From positions 186,001-250,000 of the forward strand of contig NC_018210.1 in the NCBI RefSeq assembly GCF_000219625.1: 64,000 nucleotides of DNA, read 5' to 3'. Each line of letters begins with the position of its first letter. Positions within the stretch are counted from its first letter, which is position 1. Below, piece after piece: positions 44,027-55,832 of this stretch. Source of the DNA: Zymoseptoria tritici IPO323. Its lineage: Eukaryota; Ascomycota; Dothideomycetes; Mycosphaerellales; Mycosphaerellaceae. The position numbers and the translations under genes are program-made. Under the pieces are notes generated by a model that was given only the letters and a program-made list of their open reading frames with translations, had not been told where the DNA came from and did not search any database.

Positions 44027-46210
44027 ACGCCGAACGTCCGGTCCCTACACTCATTCCAACGTCAGCAAACACTCATTCAGCATTCTCAACACGAAAGAGC
44101 AAGAAGTAATCTCCTCAGAAACCCAGCACAACGACCCTCCAACCCTTCGGACCGCCCTTCAAGACCACAGGAGCGCATGTGTGTTGAAACCACAATTAAG
44201 CAAGACAAATCACTCTGGCCCACGACGCTACTCATGCGTGACTCTCCTCGAGCTTGCGACGTGCAAGTCCTCCGGGCTTTCAGAAATACTATGCTGGCAT
44301 CCACCCGACTCTCATCACCCACAACATCCACGCAAGAAGCCGCCCTTCGAGACCGAGAAGCGCATGCTTGTTACGATTCTCATCGATACTTTCGTTCGAT
44401 GACAGGTATTTGATATCCCTTAACTTTCAGGCAGTTCCTCGGCGAACTTTCATTTGGACCAACTTTCTTTTGGTTTCATGCGTGGATCTTCTCGGTCTCG
44501 CGACGTGCAAGCTTCTTTTGCGGGTGTGGGGTGATTGAAAGGGGTGGGTTGGAACATCATGGGAGAAAGAGAATGTGGAAAGAGGTACGTACACTTTTGG
44601 TCGGACACATTCGAGCATGTTGGGTGGACGCTGATTGTCTTGCAGAGTTTGGCAAGGTCATTCGGGAGGCGTGGTCAATGTCAGGGCGTATTCGGTTTCG
44701 TTCGCTGGTCGTTTTCGTCGGGCACAAGTGCATGAGCTGGGAGTTGGGACAATACCTTCGATATTCGAGGACTCTGCGATGGATCGTCAGCATTCTGTAC
44801 TCTCGCCTCGGTCAGACATCACAATGAAACAGACTCTCCACAGCCACCTTTCGCTTGACTCCTCACCGTCTACTCAAGTCATCCTTCACCATCAGATCGT
44901 AGTCACCCGCAGACATCAGCTCCCGCAAGGATCTCCGCATCTCACCGCCTCATGATCATCCGTCACCATCTCAGCCCACATTGCTCTTCATCTCCTCAGC
45001 CTCACTTCTGCAGCGACTTGCAGTCACCAGTTCTCATCAGCATCTGCAAATGAAGCCAATCTTTCTGCATCATCGGCTCACCACCTTACCTTCGTTCTTT
45101 GAAATTATGTTCTTTCGCCTCAGTTTTGACATGTAGCTCACTCGCAGATACCGGGTGTGTGACCTAATATCTGCAAGTAAGTTGGGGGGTTGTGCATCAT
45201 CGGCGGTAAAAGTTTGAGTCATTGTTGTGATGTAGCCTCACGTTTGGTTAACGCGCTTTGGTAGGAGGAAGGAAGGAGAGAAAGAGAAGAAGGGTGGTGA
45301 AGAGTTTTTATTAAGAGTTGTGAGTGCCAAGGGTGAAGACCGTGGTACTAGTGTGGCGCTAAAGGGGGTTTGGTGACTTTAGTTCCATGGGATGAGGGCG
45401 AGGTGAAAGTTTGGGAGGGTGGGATTCTTTGAATGAAGAAGCGAAGGGAAGGTGTTCGACGAGCTTAGGGATTTGTGATGGGACGTCGGCATGCTTGACA
45501 GCGGTTCTCGTTGAAGGTCGAGGACGATTTTACGCTTTCCGGCCACGCTTTGGGTCCTGCTCTGCCGAAGGTTTGCATCGAGCATGTTCTGGCTTGGGTT
45601 CTCAAGAGGGTCGTGGAACTGTATCGATTCATGCCGGAAGCTCTTGCGCCTGGAAATACTGCACCAGATCCAGCATGGTACTCTCAAGACGTTTTCTCTG
45701 ACTGATCGAGTAGCTCTCGGCTTCGGCAGCTTCGCGGGCGTGAGAACATTGATGCTGGAGGAGAGACTGATCCTACATGGGGCGTAGCGGCGACCTTGTG
45801 GTGGCCGACCAAGTGCATCGCCGTCACATCGCAATGTCAAGCCTCCCTCAACGCTGCTGCGCTGCTTTAAGCGATGTCTTGCACCCCTAGTGTCAAGAAC
45901 ACAAGACTTTTGCTGGCTCGTCATCAGTCTGCGATACCTAAACGGGAGTGCATATGGCTTGCAGGTTATCGGAGTTGGTCCAGATCTTGCCAGTGTCCGG
46001 TATGAGGCACATTGCGAGATCGTCTCTGAGCGTTCTGTCGGACACACCGGTCCGCGTTTTGGCGTACGCTTTTGATCCTCACATGGGCCTCTCTGTCTCT
46101 CTCCTGCGCAGTGCATTCCAGGTTCCTTCTGAAAGCTGAAGTTCGATGTGCAGGTGCGCCTCTCGAGGTTTCTTATAGAGCACCGGCTCCAAGGCAGGAA
46201 GGGCTGCACA
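44027..46210. other. Gene-poor border region
   Basis: Normal base composition but no secure gene over 2.2 kb. The longest frame (46209-45379, minus, 276 codons) is low-complexity and has competing frames on the other strand. One plus-strand stretch at 45511-45705 (PKVCIEHVLAWVLKRVVELY) could be a gene relic. The RIP-affected block starts abruptly near 46215. Confidence 0.4.
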
Positions 46211-46826
46211 GGGTAAGTAGTCGCCTAGCAACGGAAGACTAAAGTCGAAAGTATTTAGTAAGGGTAGAGTTACGTAGTAAAGATAGCTTAATCGAAGAGT
46301 GTCGTGTTATAGTAGAGGCGAAAGAGACGTAGTCGGCAACTATAGTCGGCGCTAGTAGATAATAAGAAGTAAGGCTCGTCTAAATGCGGCTATTCTAGAT
46401 ACGTAATTATAACGTTATATATCGGTCCCGTATATATAGAGATCCTCGTAGCCGTAACTAAGTAACTAAGGGCGTAGTTAGTAAATATAGTTAGCGCGGC
46501 TCCGAATAAGAAGTTACTCCGCCTAGAATACCGCCTCTATTATTATAAGGCTAGAATTATATACCTAACCCGTAGTATTATCTATTTAGCGTACTAGAGA
46601 TTATAGTAATACTAGACTATAATAGGTTTAAGAGGTTTATAAGCGTCTTAGTATATTAAAGCCCCTTACTCTCGTAATAGAGTAGTCTATTAAAAGTAAT
46701 AACTATATATTAAGATAGATCCTACTATACCGATTAAAGTAGATTACCCTAATATTAGTAGAAGCTATTATATCCTACGACCTTCTATAATTGCCCGCTA
46801 ATACTATATAGCCTAAAGGATACTAC
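46211..46826. other. RIP-depleted unknown repeat relic
   Basis: AT-rich with very few CpA/TpG and many TAG. No domain can be read. It is interrupted by the solo LTR. Confidence 0.5.
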
Positions 46827-47101
46827 TGTCAGAGGCTGGTGCCTGAGGCTGCATCGGCTGTGCCGATGCCTGGGCCAACGCCCAACGGACGAACGCCGGT
46901 TCAGAAATCCACTAGGCCGAATCGGGAACAAGCTTCCTTTCGGCCGACTGGAAGGCCACGTATACGCCAAGCGACGCTACGCGCACACACAGCTTATACT
47001 CGACGTTCCGTTGTTCTAGATAGATCTTCTTTTCGGTAGCTTTAGAATTTCATACATTCGGATCTGGCCCTTTGTGAGCAACTTCGGTTCAGACCCTTAC
47101 A
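46827..47101. mobile_element. Solo LTR, 275 bp, with ACTAC target duplication
   Basis: It starts TGTCAGAGGC, ends ACCCTTACA, and is flanked by ACTAC on both sides (46822-46826 and 47102-47106). It keeps normal CpA/TpG content inside a fully RIP-depleted host sequence. It therefore inserted, and lost its body by LTR recombination, after the surrounding DNA had been mutated. It does not match the other LTRs in this window by eye. Confidence 0.75.
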
Positions 47102-48519
47102 ACTACGTTACTATAGTAGAGTCTACTAGGCGATAATAATAGTAGTAATACTTCTACTAGACTCGCTTAGCTAAGTAAAGAGAGTAAGGATCTCCTATAC
47201 CTCTATTAGGTAGTACTAAGAGCCGTATTAGAGACATATAAGACTATATAAAAGAGATAAACGAGCGACTTAACTAGCTCGAGAGCGACTTCCGTAATTA
47301 ATATATAAGTAAATATATATAATAATAGAGGTAATATACTAAAGAATACGGACTTAGTAATAGATATATAGAATAGGTCTATAGCGAGGATATTAATAGT
47401 ATACCGGCTAGTAATAAAGATAGAGTAATAATCTCGACTATAGCTAGATTAGAGGGTAATATAGCTATATTATAAGTAATAGTAGATAATATAAAGTACG
47501 AGCTTTACGAGTTATTATAGGCGTTCTCGAAAGTCCTTACGAGGCTTAGGAAGTACTACTATTAGTATAATAAGGACGTAGTATAGTAGTTGTACTTATA
47601 GCTAAATATAGGATATAATATTACTCTTAGTTTAACGCTAGCTAGAGCGCTTATATTAGTAGGTAAAAAAACAACTTATTAGGGGTCCGCGTCCTAGTAG
47701 AGGATCCTATACTATATATTACTACTAACTATACTTTTAGGGCGCCGTAGTTAGTAGTTAAAAAAAATAGACTTAGGATCTCTTTAAGTAGGCTCCCTCC
47801 TACCCTATATATTAGAGTCTAACTCGCCCCCTTCTTTAAATAATAAATATACTATAAGCTTACTATAAGAATTAGAAAGGATTATTAGAGTACTAGCTTA
47901 TATAGCTAGATATAATTATAAAAGCTATAGCTACGTTATATATATTGCTCTATACTATACCTACTAACTATACTTTTAGGGCGCTATAGTCGGTAGTTAA
48001 AAAAAGAAGTTAACTTACGTAGTCCCTTTAGGCCCCCCCCTCTACTATATACGCTTCTATAGTAGAGGATCCTACCCTATATATTAGAGTCTAACTCGCC
48101 GCCTTCTTCGAATAATAAATACGCTATAAGCTTACTATAAGAATTAGAACGGATTATTAGACTACTTACTTATATAGCCGGATATATTTATAAAGACTTA
48201 CGTTACGTTATATATATCTCTACTTATTGCGACTACTAACTACGCTTATACGGTAGCGTAGTCGGTACCTATCTTAATAAAACAATATATATAATATATA
48301 TTATCGTCTATATCGCGTCTAGAATAAGAAATAGGCGAGAAATATAATATTTAATATTATCTATATTTTTAAAATAGCGTTTTAGATAGGTAAAGATATC
48401 TAGGTTATAGTAGGTTATTATAGGGAACTTAGATAAACCCTATCTACGTAAAAGTATAGGTTCCCTCCCTACGTTTTATATATAGGTAGGGTAAAGCTTT
48501 TAACCCTACCCTACCTATA
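47102..48519. other. RIP-depleted relic with 240-270-bp tandem repeat
   Basis: AT-rich and TAG-rich, with no readable domain. From about 47697 to 48260 a unit containing CTAACTATACTTTTAGGGCGC and CCTACCCTATATATTAGAG recurs, with starts at 47723, 47962 and 48234. This is a degenerate tandem duplication that might derive from LTRs. Confidence 0.5.
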
Positions 48520-48520
48520 T

Positions 48521-48560
48521 TGTTTGTTTGTTTGTTTGTTTGTTTGTTTGTTTGTTTGTT
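48521..48560 (+). repeat. TTTG microsatellite at the TIR tip
   Basis: Ten TTTG units on the left against about four CAAA units on the right terminus of the inverted-repeat element. Confidence 0.85.
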
Positions 48561-49106
48561 CCATTTACGTCCTTTTGGAGTCTAAGACTATGTAGGACGG
48601 CTTTGCCCTAAAGGCAAAGCAGTAGATCTAGTTACAATTAGATTCTTTGGTATTCTTTGACCTTAGGGGAAACCCCGTGCCTAAGGCAGGACCTGCAAGC
48701 AGAATCTGCTAAAGGACTTTAAAACAGCGCAAGACAAAGGAAATCAAACAAGTGTTGCAGCCTAGGGCTGCAGAATTTTCGCGCTAAGCTTTTTGCAGAA
48801 TTTTCAGCGGATCCTTCCGCTTCGCACGCACGCTGCAAATTTAAATGCAAAAGCAGTGCAAAAGCAGCAGCAGCTGTCCAACTCGCTGTCTTCTCTTGTC
48901 CTTAATATGCCTTTGTAGAACTGTATGCCGCTTCCAAACGCATATAGCTACGCAGGTTAATCGTAGAGTTGTAGATTCCACCGAGTTCCAGCTCTTTGAA
49001 GTGCATGTATGCTTCCTTTCGAGGGTAACGACGTCTCTACTAGAGAAGGGATATGCGATTTCGATTTGGATTTCGAGGAGGTGCGCGTATAGGACAGAGT
49101 GGACTG

Positions 49107-49133
49107 CCTCTTCTTCTTCTTCTTCTTCTTCTT
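49107..49133 (+). repeat. TTC microsatellite
   Basis: About eight TTC units inside the TIR element. Confidence 0.8.
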
Positions 49134-49736
49134 GTTCGTAGCGTAGAGAGCTATTCGTTCGAATCGTGCTATTGTTCTGTAGCTTGTGTTTTCGAGGGGA
49201 GGCGTGCCTCCAGGTCGTGTTGTTGTTGTAAGGGAAGAGGGATCGACGGCCTCTCCAATCCTCCGGAGGAAACTTGGCTCTGCGATAGTATCGCAGGTTC
49301 GTAGCCGGCACCGCGTACAGGTGTTCCTCGTCGCCGGCCTACCCTACCTATAACCTACCTAGGTTTTCCCTATCTAGTATACTATCTATATAAGATATAG
49401 AAGTCTCTAGTATATAGAGCGGCATTTATAGAGCTCTACGACCCTAAGGATAAGGGAGGTAAACTAGATTACGTATATAGGATACCTACTATTAAGCTAT
49501 AGAGAAAGGGAGTATAGAATAGTATCCTATAAGAGTAACGATTCTACTTACTACCGGCGGTATACTATAGTATATATATAATACCTATTAAGGAGCGCGT
49601 ACTAGAAGAAGAAAGGTATATTAATAATATAGCGGATTTTAAGTTATATAACTTCCTCTAGGATATAATATAGAAGGCGGATATAGTAGTAGACGCGTAA
49701 TATTTAAAGGAGAAGAAGATTAAAGAGGGGAGGCTA

Positions 49737-49806
49737 ATCCTAGGATAGTAGCAAGCTAGTATTGTCTTTCTTTAAAGTCCTTCGATACTAGCTTCCTACT
49801 ATCCTA
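49737..49806. repeat. Hairpin, about 24-bp stem
   Basis: CCTAGGATAGTAG...AGCTAGTAT is followed, after a 22-nt loop, by its inverted copy ending CTACTATCCTAGG. It sits at the inner edge of the right inverted repeat. Confidence 0.75.
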
Positions 49807-49989
49807 GGCACGGGTCTTTCCCTAAGGTCAAGAGATACGAGAGAACAACGATTGTACATAGATAGACTGCTGTCGCGAGACAGCCGTCCTACATAGTCAT
49901 AGACTCCTATAGGACGTAAATGGAACAAACAAACAAACAAAACAATAGACGCTCTAGAACATTATATACTATATAAAATAGGATAGTAC

Positions 49990-52900
49990 GCTATAGAACA
50001 AGATATAGCCTAAATTGCTTAAAGCGGTAGTATTTATAAATAATAGATTACTAACCTCCTTATTAAAAAATATAAAAACTCTATATAAGGCTTTAACTAG
50101 AGATATACCTAATATTAATTAGATTTGTCGAGTTAGATATTACGTATATAAACTTAAACCGAAGAAGAAGTTTCTAAAGAAAGATAATAAATATACGTAT
50201 CTACGTATCTTAGTTAGTTTTAAAGGGATAAACCTCCCTTAGTTATAGGATCTAATTATTAGGAAAATTAAAAGGGCGCGTAAAGTATTATTTAATAAAG
50301 ATGTTCGACTTAATACCGCTACTCTAGAAATGCCTATTTAACTACCGCTACTATTAGCGAACCTAGATACTAAAGACTACTCTAAAGATATTCTACTAAA
50401 TACTACTAAGAACTACCTATCTAGTTTTAACGAGTAAGAGGCTATACGGCTTAAGGGGGAGAAATATAGACGCCTACTAAATAATATCTTATCTAATCCT
50501 ATATAGCCTATTATAATAATACTATAATAGGAGCTACTACTTTAACTAGACAATCGATAACGTATACTAAACGCTAACTCTAGACTAACGCTAATCTAGG
50601 TACTATTAAATATAAGACTTCCTTTAATACGAGAATAGGCTCTAATAGTAAATTTTATATATACCGGTATACGCGTATTAAATTCGGTATCGATCTTTTA
50701 TATAGTAAAGCGAAATAATATAGATCTAGTACTTAAGATTAAGATTAAGGATATTAGTAACTCTATTATAATAGAGTACTAACTAAGTAAAAAAGAAGAT
50801 AACTCTCTTATAATACTTATATAGCTATCTAAAAGTAACCGTATTATACTAAGGACTATCTATTAGGTATAGTCTTTCCTATATAGTAAGTATTAGGATA
50901 TAGCGGTAAATAAAGAAATAAAATTACTAAAGGATAATAATATATAGGAGATCGTTAATAAAGATATAGTAACTTTACTAATCCTTTTAGGTAAATAGAT
51001 GTTTACTTTAAAGCGTAGTATTAATAGTACGATTAAGAGATTTAAGGCGTAATAGGTCGTACGCGGCTTCGAATAACGCGAGCAAATTAACTTCTTAGAA
51101 ACGTTTACTACTATTATAAAACTAATAAGCTATAGGATTATGTTTACGCTAGTAGTAAGAAATAGATAGTACGTCTATTAGATAGACGTTAAGACCGCGT
51201 TCCTCTATAGTAAGGTTTATATAGAGATCTACGTTAAGCTACTACCCGGTTTTAAGATTAAGGGTAAGTTATATAAGTTAAAGAAGGTGCTCTATAGATA
51301 TAAAAAAGTACTAAGGATTTAGTACTAAATATTAATAACTACCCTACGCGATTTAGGCTATAAGCCCTACCTATATAACTATATAGTCTTTAAAAAGGGA
51401 TTAACATTAATCCTCGTATATATTAATAGCCTACTAATTATAGGCCCTAATCTCGAATAGATTAATTAATTAAAGGTAGACCTTTAGAAGCGCTTCTAGA
51501 TAAAGGATATAGGAGAGTATAAATTCTTCCTTAGAATTAGAATCGAGTACTTAAAGGGTAAGATTCGACTAACTTAAATAGCTCTATTTAAGGCTATAAT
51601 AGAGAAGTTTAGACTTATAGACGCTAACCCTACTATAATACTATATATTTTAAAGGGTTAGTAGGAGCCTACGCCTAAAGGAGAGACTACGACGGACACT
51701 TATTAACTCGAATATTAATTAATAGTAGGGCCCTTAATATATAGAATACTAGGAACTCGGCTAGACCTTACGTTTAGTATCTTAATAGCTAGCCGATACT
51801 ATTTAAACCTATTAAAGAAACATCTCGAGTAAGTAAAGCGAATCCTTTAATATATCCTCGGTATACTAGAATACGACTTAGAATACGGAGGAGGTAACGA
51901 TATCTTTAGATTTAGCGACGTAGAATACGCCGGCGATAGATCTAATAGTAAGTCTATTAGTAGCTACGTATTTACTATTAGTAGTACTATAGTTAGTTAG
52001 AGGTATAAGAAACAGACGATTATTATACTATTAATAGTAGAAGCTAAATATACTACGCCTTACTATATAGTAAAAGAAGTAGTATAGCTAAGAAATATAC
52101 TAGATTTCCTCGGATACCTATAAGAGATAATAAAGTTAAAGGTAGATAACTAAAGTGCTATTCGTATCGCGAACAACCCTAAGATATATAAAAGAACTAA
52201 ATATATTCGCGCTTAATTTTATTATATACGCTAACTAGTTAATAAGAAGCTTATCTAAATTAATTACGTTCCTAGATACTTTAATATATCGGATATCTTT
52301 ACTAAGGTACTAGATAAGAGGACCTTCGAATTCTATACTTAGGGACTTAGTATTACTAGACTAGACCTAAATAGAATATTAAAGGCTAAGAGCGGTAAAG
52401 GAGTACGAGCCCTATTTATATGGTTAAGTATTAGTATAGAGAGATATTAATTCCTCGCTTAAAAATCTCTTTAAATAACCTAGTAATTATCTTTAAAAGT
52501 ACCTAAATACGTAAAAACTTAACCTTACTAACTTATACTTAATATAACTACTATAGAAACTAATATAATATAGAGACCCTATAATATAGGAACCTAAGAC
52601 TATAGCTATAATACGTAGAACTTTACTATATACTAAATTAGGAATACTATAACGAGATAATATAATATAATATAGAAAGAGACTCTAATTAAAGTATAGA
52701 AAGAGACTCCTTTAATTAGAGTATACTATAGTATATTATTAAACTTCTAATTAGCGACGTTCGTTTTCTTTAACCTATTATACTTACTAGAATACCGATA
52801 CTATAACTAGACTACTTAAACTACTAGACCTAGATAAATAGAATTACTAATATTATATAATAACTTAGACCTTACTTTCGACGAGTTCTTACTAATCTAG

Positions 52901-53435
52901 AAGAATTTCTTAGAGACCTAATCCCTATAGAGCTCTTTACTACTAGCTACGAGAATAACTAATACTACTAGTAGATTACCTCTTAGGTTTAGATTAATAA
53001 ATTCCTAGTTAATATTATATAAGATATAGTAGATAAAAGATACCTTTAATTTATTACTAAGTATATAATTATAGCCGAACTTATACTTAAGTAAGTAAGT
53101 AAAGGGGTATAATAATAGGTAGCTATCTAAGGTATGTCGGAAGGACTTAAGATATAAGATAGAAGCTTAGCTAATAACTAAGCGTTTAGGGCTAGCTCTA
53201 CGGATTAGTCCCTTTCTAACTTAGTATAGTAATAGGTTACTTTAAGGGAGGATTATAGGTAAGAGGGATAAGGCGTATAATTTAGAGGATTCTAAGATTA
53301 TAAGAATTAGTAGCTATACTCCTTTTCCCTTAAAGTTAACTAAGGTTTTTAATAAGGTAGTAGGATAAGGATATTAGGAGTTACGGCATTAGAGTTTTTA
53401 ATTATAACTTAAACCGACTATCGGTTAAGGGGGAG
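49990..53435 (+). pseudogene. 5'-truncated, RIP-saturated Copia pol
   Basis: Translating through TAG stops gives the integrase tail (ALTRDIPNI, VYKLKPKKKF). The Copia reverse transcriptase follows (IDVKTAFLYSKVY near 51180; VYINSLLI near 51417 where YVDDLLI is expected), then RNase H (ILQYILGILEYDLEYGG, KYIRAQFYYIRQLV, DIFTKVLDKRTFEF, about 51830-52340). About 1 kb of further frame of unknown kind follows before a purine tract at 53426. Gag, protease and the integrase core are missing; the inverted-repeat element lies at the break. The CpA loss is heavier than in the Copia at 11237. Confidence 0.75.
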
Positions 53436-54182
53436 TGTTAAAATGTAGGTCTATTTAGTTATAGTAACTAATATCGGTACCTTAAAACCTTAGCTAGAAG
53501 GTAGATAGTTTCTTCTTTAATCTAATAGCTTATAATCTTTAATAGATAGGCGCCTAAATCGAAACTAACGGCCTAGTCTCTAAATGTCTCGGGGGAGTAT
53601 AGTCGGAAAGAATACTTAAATTACAAGCAAACTTTAACTTTATAGCGCGAACTTCGACTTCCTACGCCTTTATAATAGAGCCTACGGCGCTTAAAATAGT
53701 TTTACTAACCTTTTAAATATACCTATACCTTACGCGCTTAGGTATCGTACGCCCGTCGCTATCCTCGTAAGCTCGGGCTCCTTAGTACTTACTTCCCTCG
53801 TTACGTCCGCTTATTACCTCGCGAAGTCCGTAACTTCGGCTCGCTTAGTTCTATCCGGAATTCGCTCTTATTAGTAATTAAGGCGGGGCATTCTACTAAC
53901 AAAAGATATCCGAGTATTCTTTCTAAGGATTTAGTTCGGCCGACCATTAGTTATCGCTAAGCCGACTAGTTAAGTGCTAAGCCTACTACTTAAAAGTTCG
54001 GTATACTACTTAAATTCTTTCTCTCTTTAATACCCTATACTAACATATAAGTAACGACTATCTATTACTATTCTATACTATTCTAGTACTATTATTACTT
54101 CCTATTTATCGTATATATACTATAAAAGTAATATCTAAGTATATCGGTATTGTTTTATATGTACGTATATACTAAAAGTAAA
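53436..54182 (+). repeat. Probable 3' LTR of the truncated Copia and AT-rich flank
   Basis: TGTTAAAATGTAGG directly follows AAGGGGGAG, as a Copia 3' LTR would. No 5' partner or right border was found. The rest is RIP-depleted with no readable gene. Confidence 0.4.
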
Positions 54183-55089
54183 GTAAGGCTAGATATATTT
54201 AGGAACATATTTACTAATACGTTAAGATTAGAGCCTATAGCCCCCCCCCTCCTATCCTAAACCGTATATAAACATAACTAAACACGATACCGAACACGAT
54301 ACCTAACACGATCGCTAATTTATCTAGAAAGTAGCTAGAGAATTATATAAGAGAAGGGATATTTTAAATAAGAAAACAAACATGTTAGCTAACATGTTTA
54401 GGCCGTATACGAGTAATATAAGAAGTACTACTCTAATAGTATACCGATTCTAGGCTTCGAGGAGATACTAATTATAAGAGATATATTATATTTAGTAATA
54501 TATTAAATAATATATTAATATACTATAGGAGAAGAATAGGAAGTCTATCTTAAGCTAGAACATTTAGGTAGGCGAGATTATATATCGTCTTAAGGTAAGA
54601 AATAATATGTTAGGTAATACGTTATAGAACGCGTTCTCTAATACGTTCGTAGAAGGGTGCCTAGCCGCTAGATAGAGAGTCGGACCTCGAGCTCTCTAAG
54701 TCTAAGTCGGAAGAGAAGACTATACTCTAGTACCGCGTATATTAATACTAAACCTATTAGGTAATGTATTAGCTAATATGTTATAGAAGGTATATAAGAC
54801 TACTAGGGCTCTTCGTAACTACTATAAGACCTATATAAGTTAGCACTTCTAACATGTCCTATAATATATTTACTAATATGTTCTAGTATAAGTTCGAAGT
54901 TATTAACTAGGCGGGTTCTAGTACTAGACGTTAGGCGGCAAATGTAGTAGATAAATCTAAGGGTAATATATTCTTTATTATATTTAGGAACACGTTAACT
55001 AATACGTTTACTATAGCCTTCTATAAGGGTATAATTAAGGCGTATATAAAGTTAAGGCGTAACGAGGACTAAGGAAAGTAGAGTGCCCG

Positions 55090-55142
55090 GTATAATATAT
55101 TCTCTAACACGTTCGCTATTATGTTCCCTAATATGTTTATAG
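55090..55142 (+). repeat. Example modular intron (plus strand)
   Basis: 53 nt. After GTATAAT the intron is a string of 12-bp units, AACACGTTCGCT, ATTATGTTCCCT, then AATATGTTTATAG. Two units contain a CTAA(T/C) branch-like motif. Representative of the family. Confidence 0.7.
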
Positions 55143-55221
55143 CACCCCTAAGAAGTAGGTAAAGAAGTCTAAGACCTTAGTAGATAAGAGTAATAAGTCT
55201 AAGGACTCTTAGTCTAGCGAG

Positions 55222-55270
55222 GTAATATATTTACGAATATCTTCCGTAACGTATTCGCTAATATGTTTAG
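55222..55270 (+). repeat. Example modular intron (plus strand)
   Basis: 49 nt. GTAATATATTTACG, AATATCTTCCGT, AACGTATTCGCT and AATATGTTTAG: four successive 12-bp-phase units that supply both splice sites and the branch motif. Confidence 0.7.
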
Positions 55271-55832
55271 GATTCTAGTATAGATAAGGCTCTAACTAGT
55301 AGTAAGAAGCGCTAGGGTAGTAGTATAGCCCTTCCTAAGACTAAGACCCCTACTAAGGCTAAGCTTACTAGAGTAAGTTTTAAATATATTAATAAAGACG
55401 TTCCTAAACGTGTTCGCTAATATATTTAGCCGTTCGCTACTCCGGCCCCCGCTCCTCCTACCGCCCCGGATCTACGCCTAGAAGTTCTAATAATTACTCG
55501 TAGTCCTAATAAGAATACGGTAAGTATATTCCGTAATATGTCTAGTAATACGTTCGCTAATATGTTTAGATTAACTTCCTAGAGATAAAGAAGATAGTAA
55601 AGAGCTAGGGTTATAATATACTATATACTAGCTATAAGGAATACGGTTAGAGGAGTAAGACATTACTAATATATTAAGGAATATATTTACTAACATATTT
55701 TAGCCTACTTTAACGATCTAGTTAGCGAGACCTACCTAAGCTAGACCTTCTTTAAGGACGATAGCCTTTACGAGTAATATGTTTATAGACATGTTACGTA
55801 ACACGTTCGCTAATACGTTTACTATACCCTAG

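Larger units (their letters stand above)
48520..49945. mobile_element. TA-flanked element with long terminal inverted repeats
   Basis: 1426 bp. Left and right ends are inverted copies: TTG(TTTG)n, then TTCCATTTACGTCC, then GACTATGTAGGACGGC. With more divergence the match continues for about 170 bp to a CTTAGGG...CGTGCCTAGG segment. Both ends abut TA, the target duplication of Tc1/mariner-type transposons. The interior (48640-49340) is not RIP-depleted and has no transposase that I can recognise. The part after 49350 is RIP-depleted. A non-autonomous DNA transposon carrying captured sequence fits best. Confidence 0.55.
54183..55832 (+). pseudogene. Intron-saturated unknown gene (plus strand), RIP-mutated
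   Basis: Exons of about 50-100 nt alternate with at least twelve candidate introns: 54183-54231, 54264-54327, 54595-54652, 54737-54786, 54839-54886, 54963-55016, 55090-55142, 55222-55270, 55373-55429, 55520-55569, 55655-55703 and 55774-55832. Each has GT, CTAAT/CTAAC near the end, and TAG. Exon translations, reading TAG as Gln/Trp, are charged and Lys/Ser-rich (VYEQYKKYYSNS, DRESDLELSKSKSEEKT, TPTKAKLTR, APAPPTAPDLRLEVLII). No known domain is recognised. The introns consist of a 12-bp palindrome-cored module. The gene is inactive through TAG codons. Confidence 0.5.

Noticed and set aside
45379..46209. 276-codon minus-strand ORF as a gene
   Set aside because: Low-complexity, Ser/Arg-rich text without a domain, and frames on the other strand are open over the same stretch. 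Most likely chance in normal-GC DNA.
48841..49311. 156-codon minus-strand ORF in the TIR element as transposase
   Set aside because: No DDE/D motif, poly-Glu comes from a TTC microsatellite, and the composition is not transposase-like.
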